NCBI GenBank assembly: GCA_015064255.1
Contig: SVSP01000023.1
Location: forward strand, 1 to 42,660
Direction: 5' to 3'
Origin: Oscillospiraceae bacterium
GTDB lineage: Bacteria > Bacillota > Clostridia > Oscillospirales > CAG-272
Length of the DNA stretch: 42,660 nt
In this document: piece by piece, positions 7,145 through 17,050 of the stretch
How positions within the stretch are numbered: position 1 is the first letter of the stretch
Layout: each line of letters opens with the position of its first letter
The notes under the pieces: model-generated
Told to the model about the DNA's origin: nothing
What the model saw: the letters and a program-made list of their open reading frames with translations, nothing else
The model's database searches: none
Position numbers and translations under genes: made by a program

Positions 7145-9409
7145 ATGGAAAAAGAACGTTTGAGAAAAATAGCCGTAAGAGGAAACATAATGCTTGCACT
7201 GATGCTTGTGTTTGTGGGATGGGTCGTTTTTGAGCTCTTCTCGATGCAGGTAAACGAGTATCAGTATTATCAGAGTAAGGTTATAGATAATATTCAGCAG
7301 GAATATACGATAAGCGCAGACCGCGGTCAGATATACGATGCTAATATGACACCTCTCGCAGTCAATATAACTACATACAGAATTTTCCTTGACCCCGTTG
7401 CAATACAGAACGGATCAAGCTCAAGAGACGGCGAAGAAACTGCAAGTATAATAGCGGACGGACTTGCCGAGATACTTGACGTTGACCGCGACAGTATATA
7501 TAAAAAAGCTATGCGTAACGGAAGTAAGGATGAAACGGTAAAGAGAAGAGTAGAGGAATCTCTTGCCGAAGAAGTAAGAGAATTTATTTCAAAATACGGG
7601 CTTTCAAGAAAAATATATCTTGAGGCAACACCGATAAGATATTATCCTTACGGTGACCTTGCGGCAAACGTTATAGGAGTTATGGGTACAGACGAGGGTC
7701 TTCTCGGAATAGAGCTTGAATATAACGATTATCTTGAAGGAACACCGGGACGTTACATAGTTACAAGAAATGCGCAGAGCGCGGAAATGCCCGATGATTA
7801 CGATTATTATATCGACGCTCAAGACGGTCTCAGCACGGTTCTTACTATTGACCTCACAATTCAGAGTATGCTCGAAAAGCAGCTCAAGGACGCTTTTATA
7901 AAGGGCGAGGCAAGTGAACCTGCAGTCGGTCTTGTTATGAATGTCAAAACGGGCGCGATACTTGCGATGGGACAGTATCCGAGCTTTGACCTTAACTCTC
8001 CGTATAACCTCGGCGATACGTTGTTTGCCGACAGACTTGCACAGTCTAAATACGAAGAGGGAACACCGGAATATAACGAGGACCTCTGGACACAGATATA
8101 TTCGATGTGGAATAATAAGTCGGTCAGCTATCTGTATGAGCCGGGTTCAACAATGAAGGTCCTTTCTACGGCGGCAGCACTTGAGGAAGGCGTTGTAAAA
8201 TTCAGCGACACGTTTTCTTGTACGGGTAAGATGAATGTTGCTAATACTTGGATAAGCTGCCATAATAAATACGGACACGGAACAAAGAATTTTGCATATA
8301 TGCTTCAGCAGTCCTGTAACCCGACTATGATGACGGTTGCGGCAAAGCTCGGCGGCGCAAAATATTATAGATATTTCGTTGATTACGGATATACCTCACT
8401 TACGGGAATAGACCTTCCGGGTGAATCGAAAGGACTTTTCGTGGCACAGTCGGGTTTTAACGCGGTTGAGCTTGCCTGCTATAGCTTTGGTCAGACCTTT
8501 AAAACAACTCCTCTTCAGCAGCTTACGGCATTTTGTACGGTTGCAAACGGCGGATACGTGGTCGAACCGTATGTTGTAAGCTCGCTTATCGACTCAAACG
8601 GCAACGAAGTAATAACACACGAAACACAGACTAAACGTAAGATACTCAGCAGTCAGACTTGCTCACTTCTTCTTGACGTTCTTGAAGACGGCGTATCGGG
8701 CGGCGGCGGTGCGAAAAACGCATACGTTGCGGGATATAAGATAGCGGCTAAAACGGGAACTTCGGAAAAGCGAGATAAAATAAATCCCGAAACGGGAGAA
8801 AAGGATTACCGTATAGGCTCCTGTATTGCGGTAGCACCGTCTGACGATCCGGAAATCGCGGTGCTTATAATGGTCGATGAGCCTAACTGCGCTAATAGAT
8901 TCGGAAGCTCTGTTGCCGCACCTTACGTGTCGGCACTGCTTTCCGAGCTTCTTCCTTATCTCGGAGTAGAGAGAAACTACAGCAGCGACGAAATGAAGAG
9001 AGCTGTCGTTACGGTAGGAAACTACATAGGATATTCTGTTGATAAGAGCGTAGAAGAGATAAAGAAGCTCGGTGTCAAGTACGAGATAGTAGGCGACGGT
9101 AAGACGGTTACAGGTCAGATACCTTCTTCGGGAAGTAAAATGACCAATATAAACGGAAAGATAATTCTTTATACGGGCGGTGCTACGAATACTAAATACG
9201 TTACCGTACCGAATATGATAAATCAGACGGCGGCAAACGCTATAAAAGAGCTTAATGCACGCGGGCTGAACGTTCTTATAGAGGGCGCGACAAACTATGA
9301 CGAGGGTGTCGGAGCTGTCGTTATAGAGCAGAGTCACGATGCGGGAACTATCATACAGTACGGTGCGGTAGTTACGATAAACTGTAAGCATCTTGACGGA
9401 ACAGATTAA
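7145..9409 (+). CDS. Class B penicillin-binding protein (FtsI/SpoVD type) with PASTA domains
   Basis: Transpeptidase that cross-links septal peptidoglycan, working with FtsW. 754 residues: a signal-anchor helix at about 15-35, the dimerization domain with DRGQIYDANMTPLAVN, then the transpeptidase domain with EPGSTMK (active-site Ser335), SCN 390-392 and KTG 536-538. The last roughly 130 residues form two PASTA-like units, including YVTVPNMINQTAANAIKELN, which are typical of Gram-positive PBP2B and SpoVD. The chain cannot be assigned to vegetative FtsI or sporulation SpoVD from sequence alone; it is the only class B PBP in this cluster. ATG 7145 is preceded by GGGAGA about 14 bases away. A 150-base gap with a TATAAT-like segment (7101-7106) precedes it, so a local promoter is possible. 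Confidence 0.93.
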   Translation: MEKERLRKIAVRGNIMLALMLVFVGWVVFELFSMQVNEYQYYQSKVIDNIQQEYTISADRGQIYDANMTPLAVNITTYRIFLDPVAIQNGSSSRDGEETASIIADGLAEILDVDRDSIYKKAMRNGSKDETVKRRVEESLAEEVREFISKYGLSRKIYLEATPIRYYPYGDLAANVIGVMGTDEGLLGIELEYNDYLEGTPGRYIVTRNAQSAEMPDDYDYYIDAQDGLSTVLTIDLTIQSMLEKQLKDAFIKGEASEPAVGLVMNVKTGAILAMGQYPSFDLNSPYNLGDTLFADRLAQSKYEEGTPEYNEDLWTQIYSMWNNKSVSYLYEPGSTMKVLSTAAALEEGVVKFSDTFSCTGKMNVANTWISCHNKYGHGTKNFAYMLQQSCNPTMMTVAAKLGGAKYYRYFVDYGYTSLTGIDLPGESKGLFVAQSGFNAVELACYSFGQTFKTTPLQQLTAFCTVANGGYVVEPYVVSSLIDSNGNEVITHETQTKRKILSSQTCSLLLDVLEDGVSGGGGAKNAYVAGYKIAAKTGTSEKRDKINPETGEKDYRIGSCIAVAPSDDPEIAVLIMVDEPNCANRFGSSVAAPYVSALLSELLPYLGVERNYSSDEMKRAVVTVGNYIGYSVDKSVEEIKKLGVKYEIVGDGKTVTGQIPSSGSKMTNINGKIILYTGGATNTKYVTVPNMINQTAANAIKELNARGLNVLIEGATNYDEGVGAVVIEQSHDAGTIIQYGAVVTINCKHLDGTD

Positions 9410-9438
9410 AATTTCTTCTGCTTTTAGGAGGTAAAAAG

Positions 9439-10929
9439 GTGTACACGAGCATAAAAATAAAAGATCTTCTGAGTGGTGTAAACGTTATAGATATGAACGG
9501 AGCTGAAAATCTTACGGTCAGCGGCGTTACTTCAAATAACGGAAAGGTCGATAAGAATTTTGCATTTGTCGCAATAGCGGGAACAAGATTTGACGGTCAT
9601 ACCTTTATAAACGACGTGGCAGAGAAGGGTGCAGTATGCGCTATAGTGGAGTATGTGCCCGAAAATTGCCCGATCCCTTGTATTGTTGTTGATGATACCC
9701 GTCTTGCATCGGCGTATATATACTCAAACGCATTCGGAAATCCCGAAAGATCAATGAAAATAGTCGGCGTTACGGGTACAAACGGAAAGACGAGTACGGT
9801 CTTTATGCTTGAAAAGATATTCTCGGACGCAGGATACCGCACAGGACTTCTCGGTACCGTAAAGAATATGTGGTGCGGAAAGAGCCGTGAATCCTCTCTT
9901 ACAACGCCCGTTCCAGAGGACCTTTACGAAATGTTCGCACAGATGCGCGATGAAGGCGTTGAATATCTCTTTATGGAAGCATCCTCACACTCGATAGCGC
10001 TCGGAAGAATAGCTCCCATCGAATTTGAAGCGGGTATATATACAAACCTTACTCCGGAGCATCTTGATTTCCATATAAATATGGATGACTATGCAAGTAC
10101 AAAAGAAATGCTTTTCAAGAAATCAAGGATAGGAATCTTTTCGGCGGATAATGAATATACGCTTTCGGCATCAGAAAAAGGACTTTGCAAAAGCTATACC
10201 TTCGGTATTGATAACGAGTGCGCGTTTAAAGCAGAAAATGCAGACTTTTCTTCGGTGCGCGGTATAAGCTACAAACTTCGTCTTCCCGACGGAAGCGCGA
10301 TAGATATCGAAAGCTCTATGGCAGGAAAATTCAGCGTGTATAATACGGCAGGTGCTGTCGTGTGCGCATACCTTCTCGGAATAGATAAAGACAGTATAAA
10401 GAAGTCGATCAAGGATTTTGCAGGTGTTCCCGGAAGAATAGAACGCCTTACTCCCGAGAATATGCCGTTCAGCGTTTTCTCGGACTATGCACACTCTCCC
10501 GATGCACTTGAGAATATACTGAATACTCTGATAAAGAGTAAAACGAAAGAGCAGAAGCTTACCGTAATTTTCGGATGCGGCGGAGACAGAGACAGAACAA
10601 AGCGTCCGATAATGGGTAAGATAGCGACAGACCTTGCAGATTTTGCTATCGTAACGAGCGATAACTCAAGAAGCGAAGAGCCGATGGATATAATAAATGA
10701 AATTCTCGGCGGAATAGATAAGAAAAAAGAAAATTATACGGTCATCTGTTCAAGACGCGAAGCTATTGCATACGCGGTAGAAAACGCTTCGGAGGGTGAG
10801 ATAATTCTCGTAGCGGGTAAAGGTCACGAGAACTACGAGATAACCAAGGACGGAAAACATCCCTTTGATGAAAAGGGCGAGGTCTATAAGGCAATAAATA
10901 AAAGATTCGGAAATAAGTATTCGATATAA
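9439..10929 (+). CDS. murE: UDP-MurNAc-L-Ala-D-Glu:meso-diaminopimelate ligase
   Basis: ATP-dependent addition of the third stem amino acid in peptidoglycan precursor synthesis. 496 residues starting at GTG 9439, 4 bases after a perfect AGGAGG-type site. The P-loop is GVTGTNGKTS (Lys117), the central domain carries YTNLTPEHLDFH, and DYAHSPDALEN and GGDRDRTKRPIMG mark the C-terminal half. The substrate-selecting motif is DNSR (408-411): Arg at the fourth position is the meso-DAP signature, compared with DNPR in E. coli, whereas lysine-adding enzymes lack this Arg. The Pro to Ser change at position 3 is a small departure. It follows the PBP by 29 bases and precedes murF by 50. Confidence 0.96.
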   Translation: MYTSIKIKDLLSGVNVIDMNGAENLTVSGVTSNNGKVDKNFAFVAIAGTRFDGHTFINDVAEKGAVCAIVEYVPENCPIPCIVVDDTRLASAYIYSNAFGNPERSMKIVGVTGTNGKTSTVFMLEKIFSDAGYRTGLLGTVKNMWCGKSRESSLTTPVPEDLYEMFAQMRDEGVEYLFMEASSHSIALGRIAPIEFEAGIYTNLTPEHLDFHINMDDYASTKEMLFKKSRIGIFSADNEYTLSASEKGLCKSYTFGIDNECAFKAENADFSSVRGISYKLRLPDGSAIDIESSMAGKFSVYNTAGAVVCAYLLGIDKDSIKKSIKDFAGVPGRIERLTPENMPFSVFSDYAHSPDALENILNTLIKSKTKEQKLTVIFGCGGDRDRTKRPIMGKIATDLADFAIVTSDNSRSEEPMDIINEILGGIDKKKENYTVICSRREAIAYAVENASEGEIILVAGKGHENYEITKDGKHPFDEKGEVYKAINKRFGNKYSI

Positions 10930-10979
10930 GAAATTTTGTGTTTAATATCGCAAAGACACTTCTATGAAAGGAAATCACT

Positions 10980-12362
10980 ATGGTAGCTGATGTTAAAGGT
11001 ATTCTTTATTTGAGTGAGATAGCAGAAATGGCGCAGGGCAGCTTCCACGCGGGCTCACTTGATAATGATGTTGAGATAAAGGCTATAACGACCGATTCGA
11101 GAGTAAAGGCAGATTCTTCTGTATTCATAGCTCTTGTCGGAGAAAAATTTGACGGTCACGACTATGTCGGAAAGGCGTTTGAAAACGGAGCAGTGTGCGC
11201 TGTTGTCGATCATATTCCCCAAAATGCGGACGGAACTTATATAGTTGTGGAAGACACAAAGAAGGCACTCGGAATTATCGCGAAAGCGTATAAGAATAAG
11301 CTCAGTCCGCTGACGGTTGCGGTTACGGGAAGCGTAGGAAAGACCACTACAAAAGAATTTATATATGCAGTTTTGAGTGAAAAATACAGCGTTCTCAAAA
11401 CAGAAGGCAACTTTAATAACGATATAGGACTTCCGATGACACTTCTCGGACTTTCACCCGAAAACGATGCGGCAGTTCTTGAAATGGGAATGAGCCATTT
11501 CGGAGAGATAGAATATCTTTCGAAAATAGCCGCACCGAATATAGCGGTCATAACGATGATAGGACGGTCGCATATCGAAAATCTCGGATCGCGTGAAGGA
11601 ATACGCGATGCAAAGCTTGAAATAAGAAAAGGACTTCAGCACGACGGCGTGCTTATTCTCAACGGCGATGAGCCGCTTCTTGAGGATATAAACGGTGCAA
11701 TATACGTTGCTGAAAATAATAAGTTTGCGGACTATGTGATAGATAACGTCATAGAGGGTGAAAACGGATGCGCGTTTGACCTTAGCTATAACGGCGAAAG
11801 AGTAGAAAGCCTTACGATTCCTGCTGTAGGCCGCCATAACGTGATGAATGCAGCGTTTGCTTTCGCGGTAGGAGTTACGGCAGGTATGGGTGAGTTTGAG
11901 ATACGCCGCGGACTTATGAATTTCAGAAATACGGGACTTCGTCAGAATATATACGATTTGAACGGAAAAACGATAATAGCAGACTGCTATAACGCTTCTC
12001 CAGAATCTATGAAGGCGTCTGTTAAAGTTCTTACGGATGTAGCCCGCCGTAAAAACGCAAGAACGGTTGCTGTCCTCGGAGATATGAAGGAGCTCGGAAA
12101 TTATTCCGCAGAGGCGCATATCGAGGTCGGAAGAGTAGTTGCGGACAGTAAGGTAGATATGCTTTTCACCTTTGGTATGCTTGCTTCCGATATTGCGGGC
12201 GCAGCTTCCGAATGCGGTGTGAAGAATATATTCATCTTTGAAGAAAACGAATATAAAGAAATTGCAGCTGCAATTAAAGAAAATACACTTGACGGAGACG
12301 TTATTCTTTTCAAGGCAAGCAGAGCTATGGCGCTTGAAAAGGTAATAGAGCTTCTTAAATAA
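10980..12362 (+). CDS. murF: UDP-MurNAc-tripeptide:D-Ala-D-Ala ligase
   Basis: Completes the UDP-MurNAc-pentapeptide. 460 residues from ATG 10980, preceded by GAAAGGAAA. The ATP site is TGSVGKTTTKE (Lys121); EGNFNNDIGLP and EMGMSHFGEI follow, as in MurF rather than MurC, D or E. IADCYNASPESMKASV and AVLGDMKELG in the C-terminal domain are MurF hallmarks. The N-terminal domain (SEIAEMAQG, TTDSRVKADSSVFIALVG) is the usual UDP-binding fold and resembles that of its neighbour MurE. Codon use is ATA-rich like the rest of the cluster. mraY follows after a 103-base gap containing a small hairpin. Confidence 0.97.
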   Translation: MVADVKGILYLSEIAEMAQGSFHAGSLDNDVEIKAITTDSRVKADSSVFIALVGEKFDGHDYVGKAFENGAVCAVVDHIPQNADGTYIVVEDTKKALGIIAKAYKNKLSPLTVAVTGSVGKTTTKEFIYAVLSEKYSVLKTEGNFNNDIGLPMTLLGLSPENDAAVLEMGMSHFGEIEYLSKIAAPNIAVITMIGRSHIENLGSREGIRDAKLEIRKGLQHDGVLILNGDEPLLEDINGAIYVAENNKFADYVIDNVIEGENGCAFDLSYNGERVESLTIPAVGRHNVMNAAFAFAVGVTAGMGEFEIRRGLMNFRNTGLRQNIYDLNGKTIIADCYNASPESMKASVKVLTDVARRKNARTVAVLGDMKELGNYSAEAHIEVGRVVADSKVDMLFTFGMLASDIAGAASECGVKNIFIFEENEYKEIAAAIKENTLDGDVILFKASRAMALEKVIELLK

Positions 12363-12465
12363 CGCCAAAGGATAATTAAAATTCCGCATATTACGCGTAT
12401 GTGTAATTAGATTAGTTGATTTGCGGAACCTCCGCTTGAATCGGGCGGGGGAGGAGGAAAAAGAA

Positions 12466-13464
12466 ATGCTTGTTTATTTTTTGATTACTGTTATATTCAC
12501 GTTTGTTCTTACGGCACTTTTTTCGAGAATTCTTATTCCGAAGCTTAAGAGCCTCAAGGTTGGACAGAAGATACTTGATATAGGTCCGAGATGGCATAAA
12601 AATAAAGAGGGAACACCTACAATGGGCGGTATTTCCTTTATCGTTGCGAATATTATAATATTTACCGTTGTAGTTATTGTAGCACTTGTAAGAAAAGATC
12701 TTCAGGACTTTGTCAGACTTATAATTTGCTTTGCATTTGCGATTATAAACGGCATTATAGGTGTAATAGACGATAGAGCGAAAATATTCAAAAAGCAGAA
12801 TCAGGGTCTTACAGCAGCACAGAAATACCTGCTTCAGCTTGTAAGTGCAGGACTCTTCCTCTTCTTTATGACGATAAGCGGCTCTCTTACAACAGAGCTT
12901 TATATTCCGCTTATAGACGTAAGATGGGATCTCGGCTGGTTTTACTATGTGTTCTCACTTGTTCTTATAACAGGTATCGTAAACAGCGTTAACCTTACCG
13001 ACGGAATTGACGGCCTTGCGTCAAGCGTTACTTTTGTTGTGGGCGGATTTTTCGCGGTAGCCGCATTTGCTTGTGAAATATTTGAGCTTTCGATAATATC
13101 TGCACTCGTTATAGGTGCAACGCTCGGATTTTTGGTATATAATTTCTACCCCGCAAAGATATTTATGGGTGATACGGGTTCGCTTTATTTCGGCGGAATG
13201 GTAGTCGCTATGGCTTACCTGCTGGATAATCCGGTAATACTTTTACCGGTAGGTATTATATACATAATCGAAAGCTTTTCGGTTATACTTCAGGTCGGAT
13301 ATTTCAAGCTTACACACGGAAAACGTCTTTTCAAGATGGCGCCGATACACCACCACTTTGAAAAGTGCGGCTGGAGTGAAATAAAGGTCGTTTTCGTTTT
13401 CTCGCTCGTTACACTTGCTTTCTGCGTCCTTGCGTGGTTCTGCCTTGAAATTCCCAAAATATAA
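12466..13464 (+). CDS. mraY: Phospho-N-acetylmuramoyl-pentapeptide transferase
   Basis: Integral membrane enzyme that moves phospho-MurNAc-pentapeptide to undecaprenyl phosphate, making lipid I. I begin at ATG 12466 because GGAGGAGGAAAAA lies just upstream; the frame is open further up to a TTG at 12421 that has no site. That gives 332 residues, normal for Firmicutes. Conserved loops are present: GTPTMGG, GVIDDRAKIFKKQNQGLTA (catalytic Asp pair), NLTDGIDGLA, NFYPAKIFMGDTGSL and the MraY signature PIHHHFEKCGW. About ten membrane helices are expected. Normally murD follows in this cluster; here ftsW follows directly after 47 bases. Confidence 0.97.
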   Translation: MLVYFLITVIFTFVLTALFSRILIPKLKSLKVGQKILDIGPRWHKNKEGTPTMGGISFIVANIIIFTVVVIVALVRKDLQDFVRLIICFAFAIINGIIGVIDDRAKIFKKQNQGLTAAQKYLLQLVSAGLFLFFMTISGSLTTELYIPLIDVRWDLGWFYYVFSLVLITGIVNSVNLTDGIDGLASSVTFVVGGFFAVAAFACEIFELSIISALVIGATLGFLVYNFYPAKIFMGDTGSLYFGGMVVAMAYLLDNPVILLPVGIIYIIESFSVILQVGYFKLTHGKRLFKMAPIHHHFEKCGWSEIKVVFVFSLVTLAFCVLAWFCLEIPKI

Positions 13465-13511
13465 AATATAAATATAAATAGATCACAAATCTTTGAAGGG
13501 AGGATAAACCG

Positions 13512-14855
13512 TTGAAAAAATTGAATCTTTTTTCAAAAAAGAAAAAAAGAACCGAAATACTGCCGGTGGCAAACAGCGGAGAGTTGTCGGTGACAGTAAG
13601 ACCGGAAGAAACGAAAAAACATAAAAAGACGGAAGACACTCCCTTAAATTCGAAAATATACATATCAGAGCACGGTTTTGACAGACCGATGCTTATAATA
13701 ATACTTCTGATCTCGCTTTTCGGACTTATAATGGTCTATTCGTCGAGTTACGTGTACGCACTTACGTATCACGGAAACAGCGCGTATTTCGTTATGCGTC
13801 AGGCGCTTTTCCTTGCACTCGGTATAATGATTATGCTTTTTATGACGAGGTTCGGATATAAAATAATCAAAATATTTACGGTTCCGGCGTTTATTGCAGC
13901 AGTTATTCTTCTTGTTGCCGTTTTGTTTGTAGGTACGTCGGAGGGTGAAGCGCAGAGATGGATATTTATCGGTCCTGTGTCATTTCAGCCGTCAGAATTT
14001 ATGAAGATCGCTATGATACTTATGATAGCAAGAATATCAAGTAAATATAAGCTCATAATACATTCGAAAAGGAAATTCTGGAAATCAACCTGGTTGGGAT
14101 TTGTGCTTCCGGGAATTATAATCGCAGTATCCTGCGCTCTTGTCCTTCTCGAAAAGCACCTTTCGGGAACTATCATTCTTTTCCTCATCGGATTTTCACT
14201 CCTTTGGACGAATGGCTCTCCGAAATTTTGGTCGATATTTTTTACGGTTGTCGGTCTGGGCGCGATATTCTTCGTAGTATATGCGGTAAATCAGTATCCC
14301 GAGGAAGTAAAAGAACTTGTTCCCGACTATATGTTCGTTCGTGTCGATTCGTGGCTTCACCCCGAAAATTATGACCAGCTTGGCGACCTTTGGCAGACGA
14401 TACAGGGTAAGATAGCGGTAGGATCGGGCGGATTTTTCGGCAGAGGATTCGGTAAGAGTTTGCAAAAGCATTTGTTCGTGTCTATGCCGCAAAATGACTT
14501 TATATTTGCAATAGTGTGCGAAGAAACAGGATTTATCGGCGCGCTGACCGTAATAGGTCTTTATATAGCATTCGTTGTAAGAGGTCTTTATATAGCAAAG
14601 AGGGCACCCGATGTCTTCTGTTCGCTTACGGCAACCGGAATATCGGTACACGTAGGTGTTCAGGCATTTCTTAATATGGCGGTCGTTATAGGACTCATAC
14701 CGAACACGGGAATTTCGCTCCCGTTCTTCAGCGCGGGCGGATCTTCGCTTTTGTTACTTTTCTTCGAAATGGGACTTCTTCTCATAATATCGAAATATTC
14801 ACCCGTGGAAGAGTCGTCACTTAATAAAAATACTAAACGTTCAGAAAGGCAATAG
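13512..14855 (+). CDS. ftsW: FtsW lipid II polymerase (SEDS family)
   Basis: SEDS glycosyltransferase that polymerises septal peptidoglycan with the class B PBP. 447 residues from TTG 13512, supported by GGGAGGAT 8 bases upstream. The first 60 residues are a charged cytoplasmic extension (FSKKKKRTE, EETKKHKKTED) before the first membrane helix near 62; most FtsW proteins have a shorter tail. SEDS landmarks are intact: MVYSSS in the first helix, QPSEFMKIAMIL, MPQNDFIFAIVCEETGFIG and NTGISLPFFSAGGSSLL. The context, between mraY and murG in the dcw cluster, favours FtsW over RodA or SpoVE, though SpoVE occupies a similar position in Bacillus. murG begins 6 bases after the stop. Confidence 0.93.
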   Translation: MKKLNLFSKKKKRTEILPVANSGELSVTVRPEETKKHKKTEDTPLNSKIYISEHGFDRPMLIIILLISLFGLIMVYSSSYVYALTYHGNSAYFVMRQALFLALGIMIMLFMTRFGYKIIKIFTVPAFIAAVILLVAVLFVGTSEGEAQRWIFIGPVSFQPSEFMKIAMILMIARISSKYKLIIHSKRKFWKSTWLGFVLPGIIIAVSCALVLLEKHLSGTIILFLIGFSLLWTNGSPKFWSIFFTVVGLGAIFFVVYAVNQYPEEVKELVPDYMFVRVDSWLHPENYDQLGDLWQTIQGKIAVGSGGFFGRGFGKSLQKHLFVSMPQNDFIFAIVCEETGFIGALTVIGLYIAFVVRGLYIAKRAPDVFCSLTATGISVHVGVQAFLNMAVVIGLIPNTGISLPFFSAGGSSLLLLFFEMGLLLIISKYSPVEESSLNKNTKRSERQ

Positions 14856-14861
14856 ATTTAA

Positions 14862-15977
14862 ATGAAGGTTATAATGACAGGCGGCGGTACAGCCGGACAC
14901 GTTAATCCTGCTCTCAGTATAGCAGGTATAATAAAAAAATACGAACCTGACAGTGAAATAGAATTTATCGGAACGGAAAAGGGACTTGAAAACCGTCTTG
15001 TGCCGAGAAGTGGATATAAAATGCACAAAATAGAGGTTATGGGACTTTCAAGAAGTCTTTCACCTAAAAATATAAAAGCGGCGATACTTGCATATACCTC
15101 CTATCAGAAGTGCAGAAAAATACTTGAAGAGGTAAATCCCGACGTGGTTATAGGAACGGGCGGATACGTAAGTTGGCCGGTCGTAAGAGCAGCGGCAAGT
15201 ATGGGTATCCCTTGCGCACTTCACGAAGCAAATGCAGTTCCCGGATTTGCGGTGAAAATGCTGAGAAATAAGGCAAACGTTGTATTTGTTAATTTCGAAG
15301 AAACGGGAAATATTCTCGGCTCGAAGAAAGCGCAGGTAATACACACAGGTATGCCGATAAACAGTATGTTCCGCACGCTTGACAGAAAACAGGCACGCGA
15401 AAAGCTCGGTATTGGCGGTAAATATAAGTATGCAATACTTTCGTTCGGCGGAAGCCTCGGAGCACAGCGCCTTAATGAAGCGATAGTAGGCTTTATGGAC
15501 TCTTACGTTTCAAAGCATCCCGAAGTTTGCCATATACATTCGGCAGGTGCAAGAGGATATGAGGAAACAATGAAAGCCTTTAAAGTACGCGGACTTGATA
15601 AATACGAAAACTGTAAGGTCGTCGAATATATATACGATATGCCCGAGCAGATGCTCGCGTCCGACGTTGTAATATGCAGAAGCGGAGCTTCCACACTTGC
15701 GGAGCTTGCTGCGATAGGGAAGCCCTCGGTGCTTGTTCCGTCACCTAACGTAACAAATAATCAGCAGTATAAAAACGCAAAGCTGCTGGTCGATAAAAAT
15801 GCGGCACTTATGGTTACCGATGACGAAATGACTCCCGAAATTTTGGAGAAAAATGTATCGGAGCTTTTCTCTAATGAGGGAATGCTTGAAAAAATGAGTG
15901 CAAACGTCAGAAGATTTGCTGTTGATGACGGAGATGAAATCATTTATAAAAAGATAAAAGAACTTTCGGGAAGATAA
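14862..15977 (+). CDS. murG: UDP-GlcNAc:lipid I N-acetylglucosaminyltransferase
   Basis: Adds GlcNAc to lipid I on the inner membrane face, giving lipid II. 371 residues. The N-terminal glycine-rich GGGTAGHVNPALSIA and GGYVSWP contact the lipid substrate and membrane; LHEANAVPG, SFGGSLGAQRLNE and CRSGASTLAELAAIGKPSVLVP build the nucleotide-sugar site of this GT-B fold. Start ATG 14862 is only 6 bases after the ftsW stop, with GAAAGG inside the ftsW end, so translation is probably coupled. ftsQ follows after 39 bases. Confidence 0.97.
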   Translation: MKVIMTGGGTAGHVNPALSIAGIIKKYEPDSEIEFIGTEKGLENRLVPRSGYKMHKIEVMGLSRSLSPKNIKAAILAYTSYQKCRKILEEVNPDVVIGTGGYVSWPVVRAAASMGIPCALHEANAVPGFAVKMLRNKANVVFVNFEETGNILGSKKAQVIHTGMPINSMFRTLDRKQAREKLGIGGKYKYAILSFGGSLGAQRLNEAIVGFMDSYVSKHPEVCHIHSAGARGYEETMKAFKVRGLDKYENCKVVEYIYDMPEQMLASDVVICRSGASTLAELAAIGKPSVLVPSPNVTNNQQYKNAKLLVDKNAALMVTDDEMTPEILEKNVSELFSNEGMLEKMSANVRRFAVDDGDEIIYKKIKELSGR

Positions 15978-16016
15978 TTTCAAAGAGGAAAATACCGTAA
16001 AGGAAAATAACGGGAT

Positions 16017-16847
16017 ATGAATCAAGAAAACGAAGTAAAAAATAAAAATCTTCCGACTCCGGAAGAACAGGCTAAGATATTCAGCGCAAAAACTAAAAGA
16101 GCGCAGATCCGTCTTGTAAACAGAATTGCATATTTTCTTATAGTGGCGTTGATCCTTGCAGGAATTTTTTATGCCGTTGTAAAGATATTTTTCTCTGTTG
16201 ATACTATAATCGTAAACGGAAGCTCTGTGTATTCTTATACAGAGGTCACGGATGCCTGCGGATATTCGAAAGACGATGTGCTGTTTGCCGTAAGTAAATC
16301 AAAAGTACAGAAAAATATACTCGGAAAATTGCCTTTCGTATATTCCGTTGAGGTGAAAAAGGAATATCCGAATACTCTGATAATAAATATCGAGGATGAA
16401 AAAGAAAGCTTCTATTTCGAGTATGAAAATAAATTTTTCGTTTTGACATCGGAACTTAAAGTGCTTGCGGTGGTTGAAGATGAAAATAAGCTTTTTGATA
16501 CCTACAAAAAGCTCGCTTTCGTAAAGCTGGATTCCGTTAAACAGGTCATAACGACAAAAGAAGTACAGTTCTTCGATCAGGAATCGTACAGAAGAAGCGC
16601 AAAGGTTATGAATGCAATTTTGAACAGCGAAATGTACGGTAAGCTGACTTATGCGGATATAAGAGATCTGTACGACGTAAGATTTATGTACGATAACAGA
16701 ATAGAGATAGTTTTCGGAAGCCATATTGATATAGAACAAAAAATATCGCACGCCCTTTCGGTTATTTCAAAGTACGGCGAAAATGCCAAAGGAAAAATAT
16801 ATGTCTATGATCTTGACGAAGCATATGCTATGATCGAAGACGATTGA
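16017..16847 (+). CDS. divIB: Cell division protein FtsQ/DivIB
   Basis: Bitopic divisome protein that scaffolds FtsL and DivIC. 276 residues: a charged cytoplasmic N-terminus (about 1-36), one membrane helix (about 37-60, RIAYFLIVALILAGIFYAVV), then a POTRA domain with FFSVDTIIVNGSSVYSYTEV and a KLPFVYSVEVKKEYPNTLII beta-strand pair, and the beta domain after it. The POTRA signature and the place after murG make the call secure. Its stop is followed by a 200-base region carrying a probable promoter for ftsZ, so it is the last gene of the long unit unless transcription reads through. Confidence 0.9.
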   Translation: MNQENEVKNKNLPTPEEQAKIFSAKTKRAQIRLVNRIAYFLIVALILAGIFYAVVKIFFSVDTIIVNGSSVYSYTEVTDACGYSKDDVLFAVSKSKVQKNILGKLPFVYSVEVKKEYPNTLIINIEDEKESFYFEYENKFFVLTSELKVLAVVEDENKLFDTYKKLAFVKLDSVKQVITTKEVQFFDQESYRRSAKVMNAILNSEMYGKLTYADIRDLYDVRFMYDNRIEIVFGSHIDIEQKISHALSVISKYGENAKGKIYVYDLDEAYAMIEDD

Positions 16848-16926
16848 GAATAAACAAAAAGTTACTTGTTTTGGTAAAAAAAGAAAGAAAAAATGTAAAA
16901 AAACTGTTAATAATCTGTCGAAAGCA

Positions 16927-16958
16927 TTGAAAAATCGTGTAAATAATTTTATTATAAT
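16927..16958 (+). promoter_or_regulatory. Possible ftsZ promoter
   Basis: TATAAT (16953-16958) is clear. The best -35 is TTGAAA at 16927-16932, but the 20-bp spacing is long. The change of codon style at ftsZ and the 203-base gap support a separate promoter here. Confidence 0.45.
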
Positions 16959-17050
16959 ATAAGTAATATTTTACCGATTTCGCATTCGGTAAGGTCATGT
17001 TAATGTTTTAAAATAAAGTTTAGAATAAAAAAGTTCGGGAGGACATAGGA

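Noticed and set aside
8663..9391. Open frame of about 242 codons opposite the PBP gene
   Set aside because: Antisense shadow, low-complexity Tyr/Arg/Ser composition, no start signal.
11454..12389. Open frame of about 311 codons on the minus strand opposite murF
   Set aside because: Antisense to a certain gene; the product is Tyr/Arg/Cys-rich with no family features.
13465..13511. A hidden or broken murD between mraY and ftsW
   Set aside because: Only 46 bases lie between the genes, with no ligase remnant.
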